The position numbers and the translations under genes are program-made. Shown here in pieces: positions 1 through 12,500 of a stretch of 35,086 nt of DNA. The stretch lies in the NCBI GenBank assembly GCA_017417055.1, contig JAFPZX010000170.1, positions 1-35,086 of the forward strand. Direction: 5' to 3'. Source of the DNA: Anaerolineaceae bacterium (lineage in GTDB: Bacteria > Chloroflexota > Anaerolineae > Anaerolineales > Anaerolineaceae). Position 1 is the stretch's first letter. Each line of letters begins with the position of its first letter. The notes beneath the pieces were generated by a model. The model searched no databases. It saw only the letters and a program-made list of their open reading frames with translations, and was not told where the DNA came from.

Positions 1-552
1 GCAAGGCAGACCAGGTGCGCTCACATATGCAATGGCGGGGGCTGCTACGAGATCGAAGGGACGCGCACAACTGTGCAGTCTTGCCGTGCGGGCGGAACCG
101 CACCGGCAAGGCAGACCAGATGCGCTCACATATGCAATGGCGGGGGGCGCTCCGAGATCGAAAGGCCGCGCACTACTGTGCAGTCTTGCCGTGCGGGCAA
201 AGCCGCACCGGCAAAGCAGACCAGGTGCGCTCACGTATGCAATGGCGAGGGGCCGCTCCGAGATCGAAGGGACGCGCACAACTGTGCAGTCTTGCCGTGC
301 GGGCGAAACCGCACCGGCAAGGCAGACCAGGTGCGCTCACGTATGCAATGGCGGGGGCCGCTCCGAGATCGAAGGATCGCGCACAACTGTGCAGTCTTGC
401 CGTGCGGGCGAAGCCGCACCGGCAAGGCAGACCAGGCGCGCTCACGTATGCAATGGCGAGGGACCGCACCGAGATCGAAAGGCCGCGCACTACTGTGCAG
501 TCTTGCCGTGCGGGCAGAACCGCAGCGGCAAGGCAGACCAGGCGCGCTCATA
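1..552. repeat. Tandem 105-106 bp repeat array (5 full units plus a partial one)
   Basis: Units begin with GCAAGGCAGACCAG or a close variant at about 1, 106, 211, 317 and 422, with a partial unit at 528-552. The array probably continues left of the window. Each unit holds two dyads: GCACA-AC-TGTGC, and a longer imperfect stem CTTGCCGTGCGG / CCGCACCGGCAAG. Units differ at scattered positions, so this is an older array. There are no spacers, so it is not CRISPR. Several frames stay open across it only because the units contain few stops and the period is close to a multiple of three; no frame has a convincing ribosome binding site. It ends just upstream of the giant surface-protein gene. Function unknown; a structured RNA or nucleoid/recombination site is possible. 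Confidence 0.9.
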
Positions 553-595
553 AATATGGATAATGAACCGAAAAGATAACGCAGGGAGAGAGTGG

Positions 596-3500
596 ATGAT
601 GAAGATGAAAATGAACGTATGGAAAGTATGGATGATCGTGATGGTGCTGCTGGTTCTGCCGGGGATGGCGGGACGGGTGATGGCGGAGGACTGGATCGAT
701 CCGACCAGACTGCCAACAAGTGGCGGAGTTTACCGCCTGACCACGGATGTGACCATGAGGGATTGGTCCGTCAACGGCTATTCTGCAAGCCTTGACCTCA
801 ACGGGCACACGGTAACCATTACCGGCGGAAACGGCATTGGCGTTCAGATGGATGGCATGCTGCAGATCACAGATGCAAAGGGCGGAGGGATCATCCGTTT
901 TACCGGTTCCGGAGCGCTCAAAGTCACAAAAGGTATACTGAACCTTGACAGCGGGACCATTGAAGGAAATATCCATTTAACGCCGATCGGCTTTCAATCC
1001 AGCTCGGTTTATGCGCGGCTGTCAGGCGGCACAATTCGTGGCTCTGTGTATTTTGAACAGGGGCAGAGTTATTCTGGGAATGATTGGAATGCGAGAATGG
1101 AAATGCTGGGCGGGACTATCACCTGCTCAAACGATTCCTGTGTCCAAATGAATGACAAAAATGCTGTCTTTAATATGAAAGGCGGCTCCATCAAGGCAGA
1201 CAGAGTTGTCCGGACAGTGAATATTCTCTCCGGGACTTTCCGCCAGTCCGGCGGGGAAATTTCCCTTGCACGAAATATTACAAATGGAACAGAAGGCGTC
1301 GTGTTGGGTAACGAAAGCACAGCCGCCGAGGACGGCAGCTTTCTCATCACCGGCGGCTCTATCCGCGGATTTACCGGCGTTTCCGGTATAGACAGCGGAT
1401 ACGCGGTGTATCTGTATAACGGAGGCAGCGTCACCATGACCGGCGGCGAGATCTCCGGCAATGGCGTCGGCGTCAGACTGGACCAAAACGGCGCTTTTAC
1501 CATGACCGGCGGGACGGTCAGCGGAAACAGCGTCGGTGTTTTTGTCTCGTACAATGCCAAAGGACTGAACATTTCCGGCAGTCCGAAGATCACGGGAAAC
1601 AGCGGCATGAATGTCAGGTTTCTCCCGAACAATCAGAAGATCAACATCAGCGGCAGCGGTCTGAACAGCGACGCCCGCATCGGCTTCTGGTCGGAACAAA
1701 TCAGCGGTACTCCCGTCAACGGCGTATTTACCTCGGGATTGAACGGAAATTACACCCCGGGCGTCTTCACCAGCGACGTGAACGGATACAGCGTCGGGAT
1801 GAACGCGGATGGCGAGATGATCTTCGGAAAGAGCATCTATGTACGCTTTAATGTCGGCGGCAAGATACAATCCCAGAACCTGCCCACCGGCAGCCTGATC
1901 AAGGATCTGCCGCAAATCACTGTACCAGCGGACAAGGTCCTGGACGGCTGGTATCTGAGGAATAATTATACAGGTGATAAATTTAACTTTGACAGGGATA
2001 CTGTCTATTCTTCGAATGATAATCTGAACCTCTACGCCCGGATCATGGATGCGGCGGCGGCCATCGGGGAGACGAAATACGCCACCCTGCCCCAAGCTCT
2101 GGAAGCGGCACAGCCATCCGAAACCGTCACGCTGCTGCGGGATGTGACGCTCGACGCGCCGATTGAGATCAAATACCCAATCACAACACCCATCACCCTG
2201 GACCTCAACGGCAAAACCCTGACCCGCGGACTCACAAGCCCTACCGAAAACGGTCATGTGATCCACATCACCGCTGCCCGCACGCTCACCATCAAGGACA
2301 GCAGCGCGGCGCAAACCGGGCGCATCACCGGCGGCAATACCACCGGGAACGGCGGCGGCATCCTGATCGGAGAGCGCGGGTCGCTCGTCCTCGAAGGCGG
2401 CGAGATCAGCGGCAACACGGCAGCCGGGAAGGGCAGCGGTGTGTATAGCGGTGTGTATATAGCCAACAATGCCTGGCCACTTGTCGTCCGCGGCGGGAAG
2501 ATCATCAACAACACAAGCACCAACCTTTACCTCGAAAGCGGAAAAACGATTTCGATCCATCAGGCTCCCGCCGACGGCACGAACATCGGCGTCACCCTTG
2601 CGGATGGTGAGGGTGTCTTTGCCGAAAGCACCGGCGGCTACAACAGCGGGAGGCTCAGTGCCGCTGACGTGAAAGGCTTCGTATCAGATAACAGCGCTTA
2701 TGCCGCCGGGGTAAAGGCGGACGGCAAGGCGTATCTCGGCGCACCCGTGACGGTCACCTTTAACACTGCCGGACAGGCACCGGCGCCCGCGGCGCTCTCC
2801 GTACCCACCGGCAGTCTGATCACCAGACCGGAGCTCACTGTTCCTTCTGGAATGGCCTTCTCCGGATGGTACAAGGAAAGCAGCTTCACCAACAAATGGA
2901 ATTTCAACAGCGATACCGTTGACGCGGCACTCACGCTGTACGCGAAAATCGTGGACGCGGAACCGGTCGCGGCTATCGGCACCACGAACTATAACACAGT
3001 CCAGGACGCGCTGGATGAAGCGGTGAGCGGTGACACGGTCACACTCCTGAAGAACGTCGACATTGACGAGACGCTGCATCTCGCTACCGGGAAGAACATC
3101 ACCCTGGATATGGCGGAGTTCAGGATCGCACAGGACGGCTCCGGCCGCATCATCCAAATTGATGGCGGACTGACCCTCACCGGGAACGGCACGCTCACGG
3201 GCGGCAGCAGCTCCGATAAGGGCGGCGCGGTCTATCTCTACGGCGGCAGCCTGACTTTGATCTCCGGCACCATCACCGGCAATTCATCCGGACGGGGCGG
3301 CGCGGTTTACGCGGAAAACAAAGCGGTCTTCACCATGGAAGGCGGCACCATCAGCGGCAACAACGCAGACAGCGGCGGCGGCGCTGTATATCTGAATATC
3401 GGCGGGAATGATACCGCCAGCGGCAGCAGCTTCCTCTTGAAGGGCGGGACCATCAGCGGGAATACCACGGCAGGCACCGGTGGCGCGGTTTATGCCAACA

Positions 3501-6500
3501 TAAGCACTGTCACCATGGAAGGCGGAATGATCTCCGGGAATACGGCCTCTTACGGCGGCGCGGTGTATCTGCGGGGATCTTCCGGTTATGCTTCCTTTAC
3601 CCTGAAAGACGGAGAAATCAGCGGTAACACAGCCACGACCGGCAGCGGCGGGGCGGTCTATACCAATCCCAATTCGGAATTCATCATGGAAGGCGGCACG
3701 CTCAGCGACAACGAAGCCGCTCAGCATGGCGGGGCGGTCTATGCCGCGAATGGAACGGGTAACGATTATTTTTCCTTCACTATGAAGGGCGGGACGATCA
3801 GCGGCAACACAGCCGGCGGAAAGGGCGGCGCACTTGCCTTTTCTTATGAGGGCAGCGCCGTCATCGAAGGCGGTACGATCAGCGGCAACAGCGCGGGTGA
3901 AAGCGGCGGCGGCATTTATGCCCACGATGTGAATAATAACTCCAATGTCCCGGCCAACCCGCTCACGATCCGCGGCGGGTCCATCACCGGCAACACGGTG
4001 AGCGGTGCGGCAAACAACGTCTATGTCCCCGCCGGGAAATATCTGAGCCTGGCGGACTCCCTCCCCGCCGGTACCTCCATCGGCATCATCATGGAAAACG
4101 GCAGAGGCGTTTTCGGACAAGGACAGGGTGAAAATGGCAAGGTTAATTTCAACCCGGCGGATTATTTCAGCGCCGATGACAGCTCCTATGGCGTCGGGTT
4201 CGGCAGCGGCCTTGATAATGAAAAGGCCGTGCTCGGGTATAAAGTGAGCTTCGATCCCAACGGCGGGAGCGGTACGATGGCTGACCTGGTTGCCTCGGAT
4301 CCGAATGTCTTTTACGGCCTTCCCGAAAACCAGTTCACCCGTGAGGGATATGCCTTCGGCAGCTGGAACACGGCAGTTGACGGCAGCGGCGAGAGCTACG
4401 CAGCCACGGATATGGCCAAATTCCCTCAAAGCATGACGCTCTATGCCCAGTGGCTGACGGTCTGGCAGTGGGTACAGGCCCAGCTGGACGCGGGTGTGAC
4501 ATCCATCACCCTGCCTGGGAATGCCACAGCGGGCCCGGATGACCAGGCGCTGACGACAAAACCCGGTACAGCGGTCACCATTAACCTGAACGGCTTCACC
4601 CTCGACCGCGGGAATCCGGATTATTCAACAGATTTCGGCGGCGGCGTGGTGAGAACCAATGACGGCAGCGTGATCGTTGCCAAAAGTAACCTGACCCTCA
4701 CCGGCCCCGGCACCATCACCGGCGGGAATAAAGACGGCAACGGCGGCGGCATCCGGGTCGAAGCCGGCAATCTGACGATCGGCGCAGACGTCACCATCAG
4801 CGGCAACAAAGCCTCCGGCAGCGGCGGCGGGATCTATATGAATGCCGCAGGCAGCAGCCTTTCCCTGACCATAGCCACCGTGAGCGGCAACAGCGCGGGA
4901 AACGGCGGCGGAATCTGTCTTGACGCTGCCTCTTCCGCCAGTATTTCCGGGAGTACGATCAGCGGCAATACAGCATCGGACAGCGGCGGCGGGATCAACG
5001 CGGCAGCTGCCGTGGATTCGCTCAGCATTGATTTCGGTTCGCTTATTGAAAATAATATAGCCAGAACCGGTGATGGCGGTGGTATCTATTCCGATGCCCA
5101 AAATACCACAATCGGAAATTTCGAATCGATGATTGCTGTGGGCAGTCCGTTATCAGCCACAGATCCCACTGTTATCCGCGGCAATGCTGCACAGAATAGG
5201 GATTTCTCGGATGGCGGCGGCATTTACACCTACAGCGGATCCCTGAAGATCGATAAGTTTTGCGTGATTGAAAACAACAGTGCCGCATTAGAAGGCGGCG
5301 GCATTTATACGGGTGCGAACAGTAATTTCGTGATGGAAGGCGGATCGATCACAGGGAACAGCACCGGAAATGGCGGCGGCGGTGTTTACGCCGTAAAATC
5401 TTTCACCATGAGCGGCGGATCGATCACCGGCAACAGCGCTGTTTCCGAAGGCGGCGGTGTATATGCATATACAAAAAACACTTTCCAGCTCAGCGGGAAG
5501 GTGCAGATCAATGGGAACACCATCGGGGATTCACCGAATAATGTTTATTTGTACCAGAACCTCATGATCAACGTCGGCGGTTCGCTGGAAGGGGCCTCAG
5601 TCGGGGTCCATATGAGTTCCCCGCGTGTCTTCACCTCCGGGCTTCCGGGCAATGGGGATAACAGCAATTTCTTCAGCGATTATGAAAATTACGCGGTCGG
5701 ACTGACCGGCGCGGGAGAGGCAACACTGACCGAATCCTATACGGTGCGCTTTGACGTCGGCAGTTCCGGCATTACAGCACCTGCCGATCAGATCCTCGGC
5801 AGCGGCGTAAATGTCACGGAACCGACGCTGAGTTCGGAGGACTGGTTCTATGTGGAAGGCTGGTACAAAGAAGCGACATTCCAGAACAAATGGGACTTTG
5901 CCACCGATACCGTGAGCGGGAACATGACGCTTTACGCGAAGTTCCTGACCGTCTGGCAATGGGTGCAGCATGAACTGGACAAGGGAACGACCCCCATCAC
6001 CCTGCCGGGAGATGCGGCGGCGGGTACGTCCGACGGACCGCTGACGATCCATTCCGGCACAACAATCGACCTGAACGGCCACAACATCGACCGCGGCCTT
6101 TCGGACGCTGCCGCTGTGGCAAACGGCAATGTGATCACCGCAAACGGTGATCTGACCCTTACCGATAGTGCCGGCGGCGGGACCATCACCGGCGGTAACA
6201 ACACGGGGAATGGCGGCGGTATCGTCATGAATTCCGGTTTTCTGACGCTCTGGGATGTGACCATCAGCGGCAATAAATCCGAGCGTCATGGCGGCGGTAT
6301 TTATTTCGCTGTAAATGGTGGTTATCTGTGGATCGAGGCAAATGCTGTTATTGAAAGCAACTCTGCACGCGGATCTGGCGGCGGAATTTATGCAGAGAAT
6401 GTGTCAATACAAAAGACTGACATCAGACAGGCCATCATCAGGAAGAATTCAGCTTCCATGAATGGCGGAGGAATCTATTTCAAGGGGACGACCGAAGGAT

Positions 6501-9500
6501 TTTACATCAGGAATATAACGATCTCTGAAAATTCTGCAGGGATTGGCGGCGGAATTTATATTGAGACTGATGGCCCTATCACTTTAGGCCTCGCAGAAAT
6601 CACAAAGAACAAAGCCGAAGACAGCGGCGGAGGGATATTCATTGAACAGGCAGGAGATTTTACCATTCATACTGTCACGGTCAATGAAAATACAGCCAAA
6701 AATAACGGCGGCGGTATATATCTCAATATGAATATCAACAGCCCATCTGTCATCACCGGTGAAACATCCATTCAATCCAATACAACGGAAAACGGCAATG
6801 GCGGCGGAATCTATTTTGATAATCAAATGAATGTCGGTATCAGCGGTAAATTTCTGGTCAGCGGCAATAGATCTAACAGCAAAGAAAATAATATCTATCT
6901 GACCAGTCATTCGAAATTCAATATCTCCGGCACGCTGGATCCTGATACTCGAGCAGGCATCAGCATGGAGAACCCCGGCGTCTTTACGAACTCACTTCAT
7001 CCCAGGACGGAAAAAGTCAGCTGCTTCTTCAGTGACGACCCGGCATACGCCGTCGGGTTGAATTCAAGGGGTGAAGCGTATCTGGGTCTGGCATGGACGG
7101 TTACATTCAAGCTGGACAAGGGCGGGACCTCCGTGGAGGATCCGGCGGCGATAACGGCCGCGGATGGGTCAAGAATCATCGCGCCAACAGTTGGGAACAT
7201 CCCTTATGGTTATGGTCTCGAGGGCTGGTACACGGACAATACCTACAATACAAAATGGAACTTCGGCGACACCGTGAACGGGAACATGACCCTTTATGCC
7301 CGCATCCGGGAAGCGGTGGCTTCGCTCACGTTTCAACAGAATACGACACTCTATACCTCTGTTCAGGATGCGATCAACGCCGGTCCGACACTTATGGAAC
7401 AGTTTGAAGTTACTCTGCTGCAGGATGTTACGCCTGAGGAATCTATAACAATTGATTCTAAAGGGGTGCACTTCGATCTTGCCGGACACACCATTCACGG
7501 AACCAGCGGGAATTTGGATGCTGCTGTTATTGAAGTAGGAAATGGAGGCTTTTTGGTCCTCAGGGACAGCAGCTCCGGACAAACCGGAAAAATTGTCGGC
7601 GGAGCGGCTGACACTCACGGGATCTACATAAATTCCGGTGCCACGAGCCGTAGTATATTCACAATGGAGGGCGGCACGATTGAAAGCTGCAATTTCCCGG
7701 CGGTCTTTGTGCAGGGAAATGTCGATATTACCATGTCCGGCGGCAGGATTATCCAGAATAGCGCAGCAAGTGGTTCTGATCACTCCGGCGGGATATATAT
7801 TGCCCCGGATGGTTTTGGTGGGGAATTCACGCTGGCAGGCGGAAACGGAGCCGTTTCCGGCAACACGAACGGCGACGGCAAACCATCAAACGTATATCTG
7901 CCAGGAGGTTTGGTCATCGAGGTTACCGCTCCCCTCACCGGTGCGGAAGGTTCCATCGGCATCACGATGGAAAACGGCGCCGGTGTGTTCGCACGGGCGG
8001 CAGACACATACAACGGCGGCAAACTCACCGAAGCGGACGCGGCTATCTTTTTCAGCGACAACCCGGATTACACCGTCCGCCTGAACGGGAACGGTGAGGC
8101 CGAACTGGTCCGTGCCTATACGGTGAACTTTGACGTGGCGGGACACGGCACAGCGCCTGACAGCCAGAAAGTTGTCTCCGGCGAAACGGTCACGGAACCC
8201 GTTTACACCGCGCCGAAGGAATACATCTTGACCGGCTGGTACACGGACAATACCTACACGATCCCGTGGAACTTCGGCAGCGATACAGTCACGGACAATC
8301 TCACCCTTTTCGGGAAAGTCGAAGAAGCTGCCGCCGCGATCGGTGAGACGGGTTATCTCACGGTTCAGGCTGCGGTGGACGCCGCACAGACCGGGGAGAC
8401 GGTCACACTGCTCAAAGACGTGACCATCAGCGCACCGGTTATGATCGCTTCCGGGAAAGAACTCACCCTGGATCTCTCGGGTCATACCCTTGACCGCGGA
8501 CTTTACGGACTATCCCCGGTGGATGGCGGAAACGTCATCACCGTCAACGGTACACTGACCCTCACAGACAGCGCCGGCGGCGGCAAGGTGACCGGCGGTA
8601 ATAACAGCAGTTTGAATAAAGACGGCGGCGGTGTGATCGTCAATGGCACGTTCACGCTGAAGAGCGGGGAAATCACCCTCAACAGCGCACTCAATGAAGG
8701 CGGCGGTGTTCAAATCAACGACGGCGGCACCTTCTTTATGGAAGGCGGTACGATTTCCAAAAATGGTGCCACAGGTTCAAGTCTGTTGAGCCGGCAGGGC
8801 GGCGGTGTCTCGGGCAGCTCAGGCAGCAGCTTTACCATGACCGGCGGTACCATCTCCGAAAATACGGCTTATTACGGCGGTGGTGTATTTATGGGAGCGA
8901 ACTTCACCATGACCGGCGGCACCATCACCGGAAACAGCGCCTGCATGGGCGGCGGTGTCCGCATTACTGACGGAACCGTTTCCCTCGAAGGCGGCAGTAT
9001 CAGCAGCAATACCGTGCTTTCCACGATTTGTGATACGTCCAGACATACACCTGTCGGTTCCGGCGTCGATTTCAGTTCCGGAAATTTGAGTCTTAAGGGT
9101 ACGATCCAAATCAAGGAGAACAGCGGAGATAATTTGTATATCCCATCCGGAAGATGGGCAAAAATAACAGCAGCTCCGCAAGAAGGTGCTTCTGTTGGTG
9201 TTACCCTGGCAAACGGTTCCGGTGAATTTGCCCGCGGTTCCGGACACACCCTTTCCGATGCGGATAAGGCTTATTTCTTCAGTGACGACACGAAGTACGT
9301 TGTCGGGCTGAACGCCGACAAACGGCTGTTCCTGGGGAAGAGTTATACTGTGAGTTTCCATTTCAACACCACGGACCCGGTGACCGGCGCCATGGCGGAC
9401 CAGACCTTCATCGAGGGTGAGCAGCAGGCGCTGACCGCGCACGCTTTCCACCGCACGGGGTACGGCTTCACCGGCTGGAACACGGAACCCTCTCCGACGA

Positions 9501-12500
9501 CAGAGAATCCGGGTACCGCTTACGATGACGGGGAAGAGATCACCGTCACGGGCGACCTCACGCTCTACGCGCAGTGGGCGCTGAACAAGCATACGGTGAC
9601 CTTTATCGCCAACGACAGCGAAGGCAGCATCCGGGCGGAAGGCGAGATGCACGCCGAACAGTTCGATTATGGAACCACGCAGGAACTGACGGAAAATGCC
9701 TTCACCCGCACGGGTTACGAATTTAAGGGCTGGAACACGGTGGCTGCTCCGACCGCGGAAAACCCCGGTACACCCTATGCCGACAAGGCCTCCGTCACCA
9801 TCGAGGATGACATCAAGCTCTACGCGCAATGGGAGATCATCACTTATACGATCACCTATGAGCTGAACAGCGGCGAGCTGCCGGAGGGACAGACCAATCC
9901 GGCGAGCTATACCGTCGAGACCGACGACTTCACCCTGGTGAACCCGGTCCGCACCGGCTATACCTTTACAGGCTGGAATGACGGGACAGCTGTGGCGCAG
10001 TCCGTTGTTATTGTCAAAAACAGCACCGGAAATAAGACCTGCACAGCTGAGTGGACCGCGAATAACTATACGATCCGCTATGAACCCAACGGCGGCAGCG
10101 GCACAGCCCACAGCGAAGACTTCACTTATGACAGCGAACAAGTTCTGGCCGGATGGAACCTCAGCGGAGATCCCTTTGAGCGTACAGGTTACCGCTTCAC
10201 CGAATGGAACACGGCGGCAGACGGCAGCGGCACGGGCTATACCATGCATGAGAAGGTTAAAAACCTGACCGCTGAGCCGAACGTCACGGTCACGCTGTAC
10301 GCGCGGTGGGAACCAATCACCTATACCGTGCATTTTGAAGCCAACACCACGGACCCGGTGACGGGCAGCATGGCGGATCAGACCTTCACCTATGACGTAT
10401 CTCAGGCGCTGACGGCGAATGCCTATGAACGCTCCGGTTACAGCTTCGTGGGCTGGAATACAGCAGCGGACGGAACCGGCACCAATTACACAGATCAGGA
10501 AGAACTGAAAAACCTGAGCAACACGCAGGGTGCCGTCATCACGCTTTACGCAAAATGGACACTGATCCCCATTCACACCGTCACCTTTAACCCCAACGGC
10601 GGAACAGGGAATGTCTATACCCAGAACGTAGAGGAAGGCACGCCAACCTCTCTCACGCCGAACACCTTTACCCGCGAAGGCTGGACTTTTGCGGGCTGGA
10701 ACACGGCAGCGGACGGCAGCGGGACGGCATACGCCGACAAGGCAGCCGTCACACTGAGCGCGGACCAGACGCTTTACGCGCAGTGGGCCGCGGTCACCTA
10801 TTCCATCACCTATCATCTTGCGGGCGGCAGTGTGAGCGGGACGAACCCGGATGAATACACCCCGGCGGACGCGGCTATCACCCTCATCAACCCCACCCGC
10901 ACGGGCTATAGCTTCAGCGGCTGGCAGGGTACGGGGCTGAGCGGCACGGTCCTTTCCGTGACCATCCCGACCGGTTCCACCGGCAGCCGGGAATATACCG
11001 CGGTGTGGAGCGCGGTGCGCTATCAGGTGAGCTATGACAAGAACAGCGGGGAAGGCACCATGGGCGTGCAGTCCTTCACTTATGACACTTCACAGAACCT
11101 GTGGCCGAACAGCTTCACCCGCACCGGCTTCACCTTCCTCGGCTGGAACACAGCCGCGGATGGATCCGGCACGAGCTACGGGGACGGGGAGTCCGTGAAC
11201 AACCTGAGCAGTACCGATGGCGCTGTGGTGACGCTCTATGCCCAATGGACACAGAACCCCACCCGCACCGTCACCTTCGATGCCAATGACAATTCCTCCC
11301 GGACGAATACGCAGTCCGTGGTGGAGGGCGTGGCTTCACAACTGAGTCCGAACCAGTTCAGCCGCACGCATTACACGTTCAGCGGCTGGAACAGTGCGGC
11401 GGACGGCAGCGGTGATGAATATGCCGATGAGGCGACGGTCACGCTTTCCGCTGACATGACGCTGTATGCCCAATGGACCCCGGTGAACTACACCATCCGC
11501 TTCCACGCCAACGGCGGCGATGGAACCATGGCGGATCAGGTGGTGGCCTATACCCCGGGAGTTACGCAGCTCAACGCGCACAGCTTCACCCGTGAAGGAT
11601 ACGGCTTCGACCGCTGGAACACCGCTTCCGATGGCTCCGGAAAGTTCTATAATGACGGGGCGCTGATGGACATCACGGAGGATCTGGATCTTTATGCCCA
11701 GTGGGTCGCCAACGTCCACACCGTCACCTTCCTGCCCAACGGCGGGGCGGGGACCATGGATGCCGAGCGCTTCCCCTACGGTTCTGTGCAGACGCTGCGC
11801 ATGAACGCCTTCGAACGTGAGGGCTATGAATTCACCGGCTGGAAGGACGCGGGCGGCACCGACTATACAGACGGTCAGTCCGTTACCATCAGCGCCGACC
11901 TGGCTCTCACCGCGCAGTGGTCGCTGATACCTTATACGATTATTTATGACCTGGCCGGAGGGACAATTTCTGGGACGAATCCGGGAACTTATACCGTCGA
12001 GAGCGCTGCCATCACGCTTATCAATCCCACCCGTACGGGCTATACCTTCAGCGGCTGGCAGGGTACGGGGCTGAGCGGCACGGTTCCCTCCGTGACCATC
12101 CCGGCCGGTTCCACCGGGGACCGGGACTATACCGCGGTCTGGACTGCCAATACCTACACGGTTGCCTTTGTTTCCAACGGCGGCACGGGCAGCATGGCGG
12201 ACCAGAACTTCACTTATGATGTTCCGCAGGCCTTAAGCCCGCTCGGCTTCACCCGCGAGGGCTTCACCTTCGTCGGCTGGTACACCAACCCCGACGGGAC
12301 CGGTACTTCTTATGAGGACGGGGAATCCGTCCACAACCTGACGGACCGGAATGGGGTCACCGTTTCGCTTTATGCCGTCTGGACGGAAAAGCCCACCCAG
12401 ACCATCACCTTTGAACCCAACGGCGGGGCGGAAGCTGCCTACCATCAGAAGGTGATCCGTGGCAGCGGCACTGCCCTTTCCCCGAACCAGTTCACCCGCG

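Noticed and set aside
1-552. CRISPR array
   Set aside because: Units of 105-106 bp are contiguous with no unique spacers, and there are no cas genes nearby.
15-579. Arg/Cys-rich open frames of 170-180 codons across the left repeats
   Set aside because: Several overlapping frames on both strands are open at once because the period is close to a multiple of three and the unit is G+C-rich. None has a ribosome binding site.
563-595. Start of the giant protein at 563
   Set aside because: No ribosome binding site, and it would put 11 charged residues before the signal peptide. The ATG at 596 has AGGGAG at the right distance.
8819-10816. Long minus-strand frames inside the giant gene (also 1127-2560, 3284-4429 and 14963-16147)
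   Set aside because: They mirror the repetitive G+C-rich coding strand, contain no known domain, and lie wholly within a well-supported gene.
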